This document shows, piece by piece, positions 7,216 through 15,247 of a stretch of 44,735 nt of DNA. Source of the DNA: Amycolatopsis pittospori. Its GTDB lineage: Bacteria; Actinomycetota; Actinomycetes; Mycobacteriales; Pseudonocardiaceae. The translations under genes were made by a program, and so were the position numbers. The notes beneath the pieces were generated by a model. It searched no databases and was not told where the DNA came from. It worked only from the letters and a program-made list of their open reading frames with translations. Where the stretch lies: NCBI RefSeq assembly GCF_013870525.1, contig NZ_JACBXD010000066.1, positions 1 to 44,735 of the forward strand, given 5' to 3'. Position 1 is the stretch's first letter; each line of letters opens with the position of its first letter.

Positions 7216-8441
7216 GGCCGGGACAGTTCGAGCCCGTCGGCCGCGTCCGCGGCCTCGATCTCGCCTCGGGTGACGCCGAGCAGGAACAGCACGGCGTCGA
7301 GGTACGGGTGCGAGAGCGCGGTGTCGGCGACTTCGCGCAGCGCGGGCTTCGCGTTGAACGCGACGCCCATCCCGGCGACCGACAGCATGTCGATGTCGTT
7401 GGCCCCGTCGCCGACCGCGACGCACTGCTGCAGCGAGATGTCGTACTCCTGGGCGAACCGGCGCAGCGCGGTCGCCTTGCCCGCGCGGTCGACGATCTCC
7501 CCGACCACGCGGCCGGTGAGCTTGCCGTCGACCACTTCGAGCTCGTTCGCGGCGGCGAAGTCCAGGCCGAGATCGTCCACAAGGGACTGGATGATCTTGG
7601 TGAACCCGCCCGAAACGACACCGCAGCGGAAACCCATCCGCTTCAGCGTGCGGATGGTCGTGCGCGCGCCCGGGGTGAGCTCGATCGACGCCGCGACCTC
7701 CTCGAGCACCGTCTCCGGCAGCCCTTCCAGCAGCGCGACCCGGCGTTCCAGCGATTCGCTGAAGTTCAGCTCGCCACGCATGGCGGCTTCGGTGATCTCG
7801 CGGACCTTCGGCTCGACGCCGGCGTGAGCGCCGAGCATCTCGATGACCTCGCCCTGGATGAGCGTGGAATCGACGTCGAAGACGACCAGGCGTTTGGCGC
7901 GGCGGGCGAGCCCGGCCCGCTCGACCGAGATGTCGATCCCGGCCTCGACGGCGGCGTCGGCCAGCGCGGTCCGCAGCGCGGCGTCGGCCTCGGGGGTGTC
8001 CTGGGCGAGCGAGGCGTACAGCTCAAGCCCGGTGACGGGGTAGTCGGCGACGCTGCGGATCGAGTCGATGTTGACGTTCAGCGCGGCGAGGCGGCGCGCG
8101 ACGTCGGAGAACGCCCGCGCGGTCACGGGACGGCCGAGCATCAGCAGGACATGCGTCGAGTCCTTCTGGCCGATGGCGAACGGGTCGGCACCGATGGCCG
8201 AGCCGATCTTCACCTCGACCTGCATCCCGACCGACGCCATCGCCTGTTCGACGTACTCCTGCAGGCCCTCGGGATCGCGGTAGACGCCGGCGAGCACGCC
8301 GAGCACCAGCTGGCCGCGGATGACCACCTGCTCGACATCGAGGACGTCGACGTCGTGCCGAGACAGCACGGCGAACAGGACCGAGGACACGCCCGGCTTG
8401 TCGGGACCGGTGGTGGTGATGAGAACTGGTGTCTGCGTCAC
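7212..8441 (-). CDS. serB: Phosphoserine phosphatase SerB with N-terminal ACT domains
   Basis: A 409-aa protein that hydrolyses O-phospho-L-serine in the last step of serine synthesis. The N-terminal half has ACT-type regulatory segments (VLITTTGPDKPGVSSVLFAV, later THVLLMLGRPVTARAF). The HAD catalytic core follows with VFDVDSTLIQGEVIEML (nucleophile Asp in DVDST), the SGGFTKI motif and VAVGDGANDIDML for the metal-binding aspartates. Length and layout match mycobacterial SerB2. The GTG start at 8441 is supported by a leaderless -10 GAGACT at 8449-8454, 7 nt upstream. The 3' end overlaps the Pth2-like gene by 4 nt. Confidence 0.95.
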   Translation of the reverse strand: MTQTPVLITTTGPDKPGVSSVLFAVLSRHDVDVLDVEQVVIRGQLVLGVLAGVYRDPEGLQEYVEQAMASVGMQVEVKIGSAIGADPFAIGQKDSTHVLLMLGRPVTARAFSDVARRLAALNVNIDSIRSVADYPVTGLELYASLAQDTPEADAALRTALADAAVEAGIDISVERAGLARRAKRLVVFDVDSTLIQGEVIEMLGAHAGVEPKVREITEAAMRGELNFSESLERRVALLEGLPETVLEEVAASIELTPGARTTIRTLKRMGFRCGVVSGGFTKIIQSLVDDLGLDFAAANELEVVDGKLTGRVVGEIVDRAGKATALRRFAQEYDISLQQCVAVGDGANDIDMLSVAGMGVAFNAKPALREVADTALSHPYLDAVLFLLGVTRGEIEAADAADGLELSRP

Positions 8442-8474
8442 GGGGCTCAGTCTCTCTTAGCCGGGTACGAAAAA

Positions 8475-8513
8475 GGCGCGTGCCGCACCTCGGTGTGAGG
8501 CAGGGCACGCGCC
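8475..8513 (-). terminator. Intrinsic terminator of ctaD
   Basis: Perfect 10-bp stem (GGCGCGTGCC at 8475-8484 with GGCACGCGCC at 8504-8513) and an inner GC-rich hairpin. On the minus strand the stem is followed by CTTTTTCG, giving a U-tract. It lies 17 nt after the ctaD stop codon. Confidence 0.85.
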
Positions 8514-8529
8514 ATTTCCGCTTATCGGG

Positions 8530-10308
8530 TCACTTCTCGCTGGAGTTGTCCTGGGAGTGATCACCCGGCATGACCGCCTCGGTGAGCACCTGGGACGGCG
8601 CCCGGTGGGTGTTGACCTTCTGCTTCCCGAAGAAGCCGATCTCACCCTCCTTGTGGATGCGCTCGACCATATGCGGGTAGTGCAGTTCGAACGCCGGGCG
8701 CTCGGACCGGATCCGCGGCAGCTCGGTGAAGTTGTGCCGCGGCGGCGGGCAGGACGTCGCCCATTCGAGCGAGTTGCCGTAGCCCCACGGGTCGTCCACC
8801 GTGACGATCTCGCCGTACCGGTAGCTCTTGAAGACGTTCCAGATGAACGGGAGCGTCGAGGCACCGAGGATGTACGCGCCGATCGTGGAGATCGTGTTCA
8901 GCGTGGTGAAGCCGTCGGACTGCAGGTAGTCCGCGTATCGCCGCGGCATACCTTCGGCGCCCAGCCAGTGCTGCACCAGGAACGTGGCGTGGAAGCCGAT
9001 GAACGTGGTCCAGAAGTGCCACTTGCCGAGCTTCTCGTCCATCATGCGGCCGGTGATCTTCGGGAACCAGAAGTAGATCCCGGCGAACGTGGCGAACACG
9101 ATCGTGCCGTAGAGCACGTAATGGAAGTGAGCGACGACGAAGTAACTGTCGGACACGTGGAAGTCGATCGCCGGCGCGGCCAGCATGATGCCGGTCAGAC
9201 CGCCGAAGAGGAACGTGACGATGAAGCCCATCGAGAAGATCATCGGCGTCTCGAAGGACAACTGGCCCTTCCACATCGTGCCGATCCAGTTGAAGAACTT
9301 CACGCCGGTCGGGACCGCGATCAGGAAGGTCATGAAGGAGAAGAACGGCAGCAGCACGGCGCCGGTCGCGTACATGTGGTGCGCCCACACGGCCACCGAA
9401 AGCGCGGCGATCGCCAGCGTCGCCCAGACCAGGCCCTTGTATCCGAAGATCGGTTTGCGGCTGAAGACCGGGAAGATCTCCGACACGATCCCGAAGAACG
9501 GTAGGGCCACGATATAGACCTCTGGATGGCCGAAGAACCAGAAGAGGTGTTGCCAGAGGATCACGCCGCCGTTCGCGGGGTCGAACACATGCGCCCCGAG
9601 ATGCCGGTCCGCCAGCAGGCCCATCAGGGCCGCGGTCAGGATCGGGAACGCCAGCAGGATCAGGATGCTGGTGACCAGGATGTTCCAGGTGAAGATCGGC
9701 ATCCGGTACATCGTCATACCGGGGGCGCGCAGGCAGATCACCGTGGTGATCATGTTGACGCCACCGAGGATGGTGCCCAGACCGGAGACGACCAGACCGG
9801 AGATCCACAGGTCGGCGCCGACGCCGGGCGAGTGGATGGCGTCCGACAGCGGGGTGTAGGCGAACCAGCCGAAGTCGGCGGCGCCACCCGGGGTCAGGAA
9901 GCCGGACATCACGATCAGGCCGCCGAAGAGGTACAGCCAGTACGAGAACGCGTTCAACCGCGGGAACGCGACGTCGGGCGAACCGATCTGCAGCGGCAGC
10001 ACGAAGTTCGCGAATCCGAAGAGGATCGGCGTCGCGTACAGCAGCAGCATGATCGTGCCGTGCATCGTGAACAGCTGGTTGTACTGCTCCTGCGAAAGGA
10101 ACTGCTGTCCCGGCCGCGCGAGTTCCGAACGGATCAGCATCGCCATCGCGCCGCCCACCATGAAGAAGGCGAACGACGTGACCAGGTACATGATGCCGAT
10201 TTGCTTGTGGTCCGTCGTGCGGAACAACCGCAGCAGGTACGAACCCTTAACCGACTCGCGCGCGGGGTATGGGCGCGTGGCGATCGGCTTGGGGGCTACG
10301 GCCGTCAC
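8530..10308 (-). CDS. ctaD: Cytochrome c oxidase subunit I (aa3 type)
   Basis: A protein of about 592 aa with twelve or so membrane helices. It is the catalytic subunit that reduces O2 to water with heme a, heme a3 and CuB and pumps protons. Diagnostic segments are FTMHGTIMLLLYATP (heme a His), FWFFGHPEVYIVALP (CuB His and the crosslinked Tyr), VWAHHMYATG (two CuB His) and VVAHFHYVLYGT (heme a3 and heme a His). The GTG at 10308 follows GGAGG five nt upstream; the GTG at 10323 would add five residues without a ribosome site. The other oxidase subunits are not nearby, as is usual for actinobacterial ctaD. Confidence 0.96.
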   Translation of the reverse strand: MTAVAPKPIATRPYPARESVKGSYLLRLFRTTDHKQIGIMYLVTSFAFFMVGGAMAMLIRSELARPGQQFLSQEQYNQLFTMHGTIMLLLYATPILFGFANFVLPLQIGSPDVAFPRLNAFSYWLYLFGGLIVMSGFLTPGGAADFGWFAYTPLSDAIHSPGVGADLWISGLVVSGLGTILGGVNMITTVICLRAPGMTMYRMPIFTWNILVTSILILLAFPILTAALMGLLADRHLGAHVFDPANGGVILWQHLFWFFGHPEVYIVALPFFGIVSEIFPVFSRKPIFGYKGLVWATLAIAALSVAVWAHHMYATGAVLLPFFSFMTFLIAVPTGVKFFNWIGTMWKGQLSFETPMIFSMGFIVTFLFGGLTGIMLAAPAIDFHVSDSYFVVAHFHYVLYGTIVFATFAGIYFWFPKITGRMMDEKLGKWHFWTTFIGFHATFLVQHWLGAEGMPRRYADYLQSDGFTTLNTISTIGAYILGASTLPFIWNVFKSYRYGEIVTVDDPWGYGNSLEWATSCPPPRHNFTELPRIRSERPAFELHYPHMVERIHKEGEIGFFGKQKVNTHRAPSQVLTEAVMPGDHSQDNSSEK

Positions 10309-10443
10309 TCCTGCCTCCAACACTCAAACCTTGTGGTGGTCAACTTTCGGCCGTCGGGCGGGTTCGGGACCCACTCCGGCGGTTAATGGGGATCGTAGCC
10401 CTCACTACCCACCGTCGCGCGCACCGGCTGGCAAGATCGCGCC

Positions 10444-11277
10444 GTGGCCGACGAATACACACGCGCGGGGGTGGCCGCGGCGATCGCGGTGGGTGACCGT
10501 TTCGACCTGCCGACCGGCGATCCCGATGTCCTGCATTTCAAGTCGAACGTGCTGGTGAGGCTGGGTCCGGTGGTAGCGAGGGTGCCGGCCACGACACGCT
10601 TCGCCCGCGCCGATCCGTCGGCCTGGCTCAGACGGGACGTCGAGCTGTCGAAGCACCTCACGGAACGTGATGTGCTCGTCGTCTCACCGACCACGGATCC
10701 CCCGGCCGGACCCCATTTCGCTGACGGCCTGCCGGTCACTCTCTGGCATTACACGCCCCATGAGCCGGGAGACACGCTGTCGCCGCGGGAGGTGGCTTCA
10801 TCACTCGCCCGGGTCCACGCGGCGCTCGCGGACTACCCCGGTGACCTGCCCGAACTCGGACCGGTCCAAGACCTCCGGACGCTGCTCGACCGGCACGGTT
10901 CCTTGATGGGTGGCTCGGCACCGCGGCTGTACGAAGAACTCGAACGGATCGTGGCGTCCCTTCCGGACGGCGAGGCCCGGCCGCTGCACGGTGACGCCCA
11001 CTCGGGGAACGTCGTCGCGACGGCGGCAGGGCCCTGCTGGCTCGACTTCGAGGACACCTGGCGCGGCCCTCTGGGCTGGGACCTCGCCGTCCTCTATAGG
11101 GAAGTCGGCGCTTCGGCTCTCTCCGCGTACCCGGCCGATGTCGCGCCTTCGTCGCTTGAGCCGTTCATGGCACTTCGGCGGCTCTTCGAGATTCCTTGGC
11201 GCTTCGCGATCGCGCGGCGGTTCCCGGAACGTCTCGGGGAGGCCGAAGCGGCCCTGGAGCGCTACTTCCGCGTTTAG
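10444..11277 (+). CDS. Aminoglycoside phosphotransferase-family small-molecule kinase
   Basis: A 277-aa APH/choline-kinase fold protein. The catalytic loop is PLHGDAHSGNVV (about residues 179-190) with the Brenner-motif Asp and metal-binding Asn, followed by CWLDFEDTWRGPLGWDLAVL, which supplies the second metal Asp. The N-lobe lysine and G-loop are hard to identify, as is common for this family. The substrate cannot be read from the sequence; members phosphorylate aminoglycosides, macrolides, sugars or other metabolites, and resistance should not be assumed. The GTG at 10444 follows a leaderless -10 CAAGAT by 6 nt. It is divergent from ctaD across 135 bp, and its stop codon lies within a degenerate TAGTCCTCT repeat. 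Confidence 0.82.
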   Translation: MADEYTRAGVAAAIAVGDRFDLPTGDPDVLHFKSNVLVRLGPVVARVPATTRFARADPSAWLRRDVELSKHLTERDVLVVSPTTDPPAGPHFADGLPVTLWHYTPHEPGDTLSPREVASSLARVHAALADYPGDLPELGPVQDLRTLLDRHGSLMGGSAPRLYEELERIVASLPDGEARPLHGDAHSGNVVATAAGPCWLDFEDTWRGPLGWDLAVLYREVGASALSAYPADVAPSSLEPFMALRRLFEIPWRFAIARRFPERLGEAEAALERYFRV

Positions 11278-11510
11278 TCCTCTACTTGCGTTGAGATGCG
11301 CGCAAGGAGAGGTAAGGCGAACGTGTCGTGTCTCGGGTCTCGCGTGCTTGAAGACGGATCTCGCGTGCTCGGACGCCGTACACCCGAGTGCGGTGGCCAA
11401 GCACGCGAGTCACGTCTCTGAGCACGCGAGATCCGGGTCCGAGCAGACGAGTCACGCCTCCGCGCCCAAGGTCACCCTGGCGAACGGACCTACCCCTCGC
11501 CCCTGCCTGC
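11278..11510. repeat. CTCGCGTGCT/AGCACGCGAG modular repeat, copy A
   Basis: A noncoding island between converging genes. It begins with a degenerate TAGTCCTCT palindrome half, then GGTAAGGCGAACGTGTCGTG. CTCGCGTGCT words follow on one side and AGCACGCGAG words on the other, so the segment can fold into a long branched hairpin. It ends with CGAACGGACCTACCCCTCG, which provides the stop codon of the glycosyltransferase. Related copies lie at 21735-22127 and, inverted, at 42734-42957. Confidence 0.75.
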
Positions 11511-12743
11511 CCGCCTCTCGGGGTGTTGCGACCACTGAACCGACTCCATCAGGAGCTTCGCCGCGACATCGGTACCGTCGACCCGCACCTCACCGCCGAC
11601 GCGACGAGCCCGCGCGGCGACGTCGGGCCGAAGCACCTCACCCAGAGCGAGCGTCAGCGCCTCGGCGGAAGGCTCCCCGCCGAGAGACGTCCCGATCCCG
11701 AGGTCCCGGACGCGCTCCGCGAAATACGGCTGGTCGAACATCTGCGGGACGAGCACCTGCGGCACTCCCGCCCGGGTCGCCGCCGTGGTGGTGCCCGCGC
11801 CGCCGTGGTGCACGACGGCCGCGACCCGTGGGAAGAGGGCCTGCTGGTTGACGTCGCCGATGGCGAGGCAGTCGGGTTCGTCGTCGATCAGTGCCAGTTC
11901 GGTCCAGCCCCGGTACACGATCGCCCGCCGTCCGTGCGCCCGCGCCGCTTCGATCATCGCCTTCGCGATCTCCTCCGGGGCGCGGATGCTCCCGAAACCG
12001 AAGTAGACCGGCGGTTCGCCGTCTTCGAGGAACGCCTCCAGTTCCGGCGAAAGCGGGCTGTGGTCGGGCAGGAGCCAGGCGCCGGTCTGGTGCACGTCCA
12101 GCGCCGACGGTTCCCGCCACGGCGCCAGCACCGGATCGGCGGCCAGCCACGGCTGTTCGGTGAAGATGTGGCCCCGGACGTCCTCGACAGGCGGCAGGCC
12201 CAGCGTTTCCCGCTGTCCGTCGAGGACCTCGCCCCACTGCTCGTTCCAGCGTTCCGCGTCGTCGGCCCACAAGGCGGGGATGGCGGCGCCGGGATTCTTC
12301 GGCGCCCATCCCGCGAATACGGGCGGACGATGGTGCAGGGAAGGCAGCGTTATCGGGCAGTAAGCGGTGAAGAAATAGGGAATGCCTTTCCGTTCGGCCA
12401 CCGAATGGGCGGCGATGTTCAAAGCCATTCCCGCCACGACGGCGTCACAGTCTTCGACCGCCGACGACAACGTCTCGAACTGGTTCACGACCATGGCCTC
12501 GGCCATCCGCCGCCGCCCCTCGGGCGTGGCCATCGCCTTGGTCATCGCGGAATCCGGCTTCGCCGTCGACCGCAGTTCAGGCCCCATGGGGGCAAAGGAG
12601 ATCCCGAGGCCCTCGGCCCATTCACGGAAATCCGGCGGCGCGCAGAGCCGGACGTCCTGGCCGAGTTCCCGCAACCGCACCGCCAGCGCCACCAGCGGCT
12701 GTACCTCACCCCTCGTCCCGATCGTGGACAGGAGTACACGCAT
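11490..12743 (-). CDS. Orphan GT1 antibiotic-type glycosyltransferase
   Basis: A 417-aa GT-B fold enzyme of the UGT/MGT type. The N-terminus MRVLLSTIGTRGEVQPLVAL is the acceptor-side start seen in vancomycin- and macrolide-group glycosyltransferases. The C-terminal donor motif is VVHHGGAGTTTAATRAGVP, then QVLVPQMFDQPYFAERV. Such enzymes transfer a nucleotide-activated sugar to aglycones or xenobiotics. No sugar-biosynthesis or scaffold genes accompany it, so it may be a stand-alone tailoring or detoxifying enzyme. The ATG at 12743 has AAGGGGGA five nt upstream. The last residues (RAGRGEG) and the stop codon lie in the end of the neighbouring repeat, suggesting that the insertion reset the C-terminus. 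Confidence 0.88.
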   Translation of the reverse strand: MRVLLSTIGTRGEVQPLVALAVRLRELGQDVRLCAPPDFREWAEGLGISFAPMGPELRSTAKPDSAMTKAMATPEGRRRMAEAMVVNQFETLSSAVEDCDAVVAGMALNIAAHSVAERKGIPYFFTAYCPITLPSLHHRPPVFAGWAPKNPGAAIPALWADDAERWNEQWGEVLDGQRETLGLPPVEDVRGHIFTEQPWLAADPVLAPWREPSALDVHQTGAWLLPDHSPLSPELEAFLEDGEPPVYFGFGSIRAPEEIAKAMIEAARAHGRRAIVYRGWTELALIDDEPDCLAIGDVNQQALFPRVAAVVHHGGAGTTTAATRAGVPQVLVPQMFDQPYFAERVRDLGIGTSLGGEPSAEALTLALGEVLRPDVAARARRVGGEVRVDGTDVAAKLLMESVQWSQHPERRAGRGEG

Positions 12744-12794
12744 GGGAATCCCCCTTCGGCAAAAACATGAAGGCAGGAATTGTGGACCGGGAAT

Positions 12795-12816
12795 GGGGGC
12801 TTGCCGCAAGTCCCCC
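12795..12816 (-). terminator. Probable hairpin terminator after the alpha/beta hydrolase gene
   Basis: GGGGGCTTG, loop CCG, CAAG, one bulged T and CCCCC form a nine-pair stem about 40 nt past the hydrolase stop on the minus strand. No U-tract follows. It also lies about 52 bp upstream of the glycosyltransferase start, so it could instead be part of that leader. Confidence 0.4.
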
Positions 12817-12854
12817 TGTCCGCTATACCTTTAAAGGGGCGAGGGAAACGTCGG

Positions 12855-13592
12855 TCATTTCGCGGGATACCAGCCCAAGATCGCTTCGACGACTCCGGCC
12901 GGATCTTCCAGCGGCGTCAGATGTCCCACCTCCGGCAGCACCACCAGCGTCGCGTCGGGCAGGGTCTCCACCAGCGTGTTCGCCGCTTCCAACGGCGTCA
13001 ATCCGTCTTCTTCGCCGACCACGACCAGCGCCGGCACGTCCATCGATCGCAGTGTTTCGACCGAATCGGGACGTGCCGCCATCGCGCGTGCGGCCCACGC
13101 GATCCCCAACGGCGGCTGCGAGGTGATCAGTTCGCGAAGCCGTTCGGCCACTTCCGGGCGCGGTTTTTCGGCGAGCAGTCCGGGCGTGACGGTTTCGGCC
13201 AGCCATCCGGCGCCTTCCGCCTCGACCCGGGCCGCGACGTCGTGCCGCGCCTGGGCGGCTTCAGGGGTGTCCGCGGTCGCCTTCGTGTCGATGAACACGA
13301 GCCCGCCCACCCGTTCCGGCGCCAGGCGCAGCACCGCCATCGCCAGGTAGCCGCCCATCGAGCAGCCGCCGAGGACGACCTGGTCGAGTTCGAGCCGGTC
13401 GAGCAGCGCCACGACGTCGCGGGCGGCGTCGTCCAGGCTCGGTTCCCGGTCGGTCTCCGGCAGCGGGCTGCGGCCTAGTCCGCGCTGGTCAGGGGTGATC
13501 ACCCGGAGACGTTCCGAGAGCGGCGCGCGCACCGCGTCCCACATGCGGGCGTCGACGGGAAAGGCGTGCAGGAGAAGCAGGGGGAGGTCCAT
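12855..13592 (-). CDS. Alpha/beta-fold hydrolase
   Basis: A 245-aa single-domain hydrolase. The oxyanion-hole segment is LLLLHAFPVDARMW. The nucleophile elbow is LGGCSMGGYLAM (Ser in G-C-S-M-G). The acid is probably Asp in VVGEEDGLTPLEAA, and the catalytic His is in EVGHLTPLEDP. The TPDQRGLGRSPLP strand matches the usual RGxGxS region of esterases, lactonases and ring-cleavage hydrolases. The substrate is unknown. The ATG at 13592 is close to AATTAT on the minus strand, consistent with a leaderless start. It is divergent from the GNAT gene across 41 bp, so regulation may be shared. Confidence 0.85.
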   Translation of the reverse strand: MDLPLLLLHAFPVDARMWDAVRAPLSERLRVITPDQRGLGRSPLPETDREPSLDDAARDVVALLDRLELDQVVLGGCSMGGYLAMAVLRLAPERVGGLVFIDTKATADTPEAAQARHDVAARVEAEGAGWLAETVTPGLLAEKPRPEVAERLRELITSQPPLGIAWAARAMAARPDSVETLRSMDVPALVVVGEEDGLTPLEAANTLVETLPDATLVVLPEVGHLTPLEDPAGVVEAILGWYPAK

Positions 13593-13633
13593 GAACGATA
13601 ATTCTGTCGCACCCGGGGTCTACCGTCGGAACG

Positions 13634-14134
13634 GTGCTGACAGAGATCAAGACGGAGAGGCTGCTGCTGCGACGGCTGCGCGAAGAGGACCGCGAGAACA
13701 TCGTCGCGCTGCAGGCCGATCCGGAGACCAACAAGTTCAATGTCGAACCGCATACCGTCGAGGGTGCGCGGGAGCTGTTCGACGCCTGGATGAAGCAATG
13801 GGCCGAGCACGGTTTCGGCTATCTCACGGTGTCCGCTTTGGACGATCCGGAAGTGATCGTCGGCTTCGGCGGCGTCCGCTATCACGAATGGAACGGCGAG
13901 CGCGTGCTGAACCTCGCGTACCGCTTCTGGCCGTTCAGCTGGGGCAAGGGCTACGCGACGGAGATGGCGGCAGCCGTCATCGAGTGGGCGGACCGTGAGG
14001 TCCCGGACGTCCCGGTGATCGCCAACATCATGACGTCCAACAAACCGTCGATCCGGGTCGCCGAGCGGCTGGGGTTCAAGATCCACACGGAGGAGGAGTT
14101 CGCGGGAGAACCGTCACTGCATCTGCGGCGCTGA
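13634..14134 (+). CDS. GNAT-family N-acetyltransferase (RimJ/RimL type)
   Basis: A 166-aa acyl-CoA-dependent acetyltransferase. The N-terminal TERLLLRRLREED is typical of the RimJ/RimL branch, which acetylates N-terminal amines or small amines. The acetyl-CoA binding motif A is represented by RFWPFSWGKGYATEMAAAVI (W-G-K-G-Y-A). NIMTSNKPSIRVAERLGFK is the usual motif B with the NxxSxxxxxxLGF signature. The substrate is unknown. The GTG at 13634 follows a leaderless -10 TACCGT (13621-13626) by exactly 7 nt. The stop codon is 1 nt from the end of the opposing gene at 14136, so the two converge tightly. Confidence 0.9.
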   Translation: MLTEIKTERLLLRRLREEDRENIVALQADPETNKFNVEPHTVEGARELFDAWMKQWAEHGFGYLTVSALDDPEVIVGFGGVRYHEWNGERVLNLAYRFWPFSWGKGYATEMAAAVIEWADREVPDVPVIANIMTSNKPSIRVAERLGFKIHTEEEFAGEPSLHLRR

Positions 14135-14135
14135 G

Positions 14136-14423
14136 TCACCAGCGGCCCGGGCGGCGCCGGGCACGCGCGTCCCAGCAGGGTTTGTGCCAATGACGGCGGT
14201 CGGCGACCCCGCCGGTCTCGTCGGCGGGCCAGACGACCAGATGCGGGGTCCCCGGCCGGATCTCGTGGTCGCAGCCGGGGCAGCGGTAGTCCTTGGTGGC
14301 CTGCGCGCCGGGCACGGTCCGGACCAGCCAGTCCCCGTCCTGGGCCGATTCGGAGCGCGCCCAGCCGGTCGACGCGCCGAGGTCTGGGCGTCCACCGCGA
14401 TCGGGCCGGTTACGTCGTGGCAC
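14136..14423 (-). CDS. Small zinc-ribbon-like conserved protein
   Basis: A 95-aa basic protein. A disordered PRRNRPDRGGRPDLG start leads to a core with YRCPGCDHEIRPGTPH and then RRHWHKPCW. The CxxC plus HW-H-xx-C arrangement is a likely single zinc site of treble-clef type. Similar short actinobacterial proteins are often labelled ATP/GTP-binding, without a P-loop visible here, so I do not adopt that label. The GTG at 14423 follows TACCGT by 6 nt (leaderless). It lies 26 bp downstream of the AraC gene on the same strand and may also be read from it. Function unknown. Confidence 0.72.
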   Translation of the reverse strand: MPRRNRPDRGGRPDLGASTGWARSESAQDGDWLVRTVPGAQATKDYRCPGCDHEIRPGTPHLVVWPADETGGVADRRHWHKPCWDARARRRPGRW

Positions 14424-14449
14424 CCCGGAACGGTATATGGAGCCTCGGC

Positions 14450-15202
14450 TCAGCCGCCGAAGTAGGCGCCCGGCGTCACACCCACGGCCCGGCGGAAGGC
14501 GACGACGAAAGCGCTCGGCGAGGAGTAGCCGATCCGGCGGGAGACCGCGGTCAGCGGCATGCCCTCGGCCAGGAGCGGCAGGGCCGCGCGCAGCCGTGCC
14601 TGGACCCGCCAGGCGCCGAACGTGGTCCGGCACTCGGTGAGGAACAGCCGAGCGAGCGTGCGTTCGCTCGCGCCGGCGTCACGGGCGAAGTCCACGAGAC
14701 CGCGCCTGTCCGCGGGGTCGCCGATCACCGCCCGCGCGACGGACAACGCCCGTTCGTCCGACGGCATCGGCACGGTGATCGGCACGACGTCCACCGGTTC
14801 GAGCAGATCGAAGGCGACGGCCTCGGCCCGGCGGCGGGCGTCGTCGCCGAGATCGGCCGAGCCGAGATGCTCCAGCAGTTCCCGCAGCAGCGGCCGGACG
14901 GCGACGAGTGTCGGTGACGGCCGGCGCACCGGGCACCGGTCCTCGGCGGCGTAGATCCCGCGCAGGACGGTTTGCGCGGTGGCGCCGGTCCGGTGGACGA
15001 CGCCGGCGGGGATCCACAGCGCCCGCGTCGGCGGCAGCACCCAGTACTGCTCGCCGACGTTCACGCTCAGGATCCCGCGCGCCGCCCAGGCGAGCTGGTG
15101 GCCGTCGTGTTCGTGCCAGGGGAGCCAGGTGCCGGCGGGCAGGTCCATCTCGCCGAGCACCATCGCGGTCGGCATCGGCGGCAGGAGTCCGATTCTCGAC
15201 AT
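14450..15202 (-). CDS. AraC-family regulator with N-terminal cupin domain
   Basis: A 250-aa transcription factor. The N-terminal cupin barrel (about 15-100) contains LPWHEHDGHQLAWAARG and LWIPAGVVHRTGA, the two histidine-bearing cupin strands that would sense a small molecule. The C-terminal half holds two helix-turn-helix motifs: GLVDFARDAGASERTLARLF and the signature SRRIGYSSPSAFVVAFRRAV followed by GVTPGAYF. It is transcribed divergently from the methyltransferase at 15248 across a 45-bp region containing CTATCG repeats, which suggests autoregulation and control of that gene. The ATG at 15202 has TAGGCT 8 nt upstream. Confidence 0.9.
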   Translation of the reverse strand: MSRIGLLPPMPTAMVLGEMDLPAGTWLPWHEHDGHQLAWAARGILSVNVGEQYWVLPPTRALWIPAGVVHRTGATAQTVLRGIYAAEDRCPVRRPSPTLVAVRPLLRELLEHLGSADLGDDARRRAEAVAFDLLEPVDVVPITVPMPSDERALSVARAVIGDPADRRGLVDFARDAGASERTLARLFLTECRTTFGAWRVQARLRAALPLLAEGMPLTAVSRRIGYSSPSAFVVAFRRAVGVTPGAYFGG

Positions 15203-15210
15203 CGGTTGGC

Positions 15211-15240
15211 AGCCTATCGCCTATCGGTCACGGATAGCTT
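15211..15240. promoter_or_regulatory. Divergent promoter with CTATC operator-like repeats
   Basis: The minus-strand -10 TAGGCT (15211-15216) serves the AraC gene and the plus-strand -10 TAGCTT (15235-15240) serves the methyltransferase. Between and overlapping them are CCTATCG twice in tandem and an inverted GATAG (CTATC at 15221-15225, GATAG at 15233-15237). Bound regulator would block both promoters. The assignment to the adjacent AraC protein is inferred. Confidence 0.5.
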
Positions 15241-15247
15241 CGAAGTC

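Noticed and set aside
7197..8498. Long plus-strand frame opposite serB
   Set aside because: Antisense artefact of codon bias; serB motifs are complete on the minus strand.
11490..12743. Edge of a glycopeptide or macrolide biosynthetic cluster
   Set aside because: No NRPS, PKS, deoxysugar or export genes within the flanking 10 kb.
11388..12770. Long plus-strand frame opposite the glycosyltransferase
   Set aside because: Arg/His/Asp-rich antisense composition; the minus-strand product has clear GT1 motifs.
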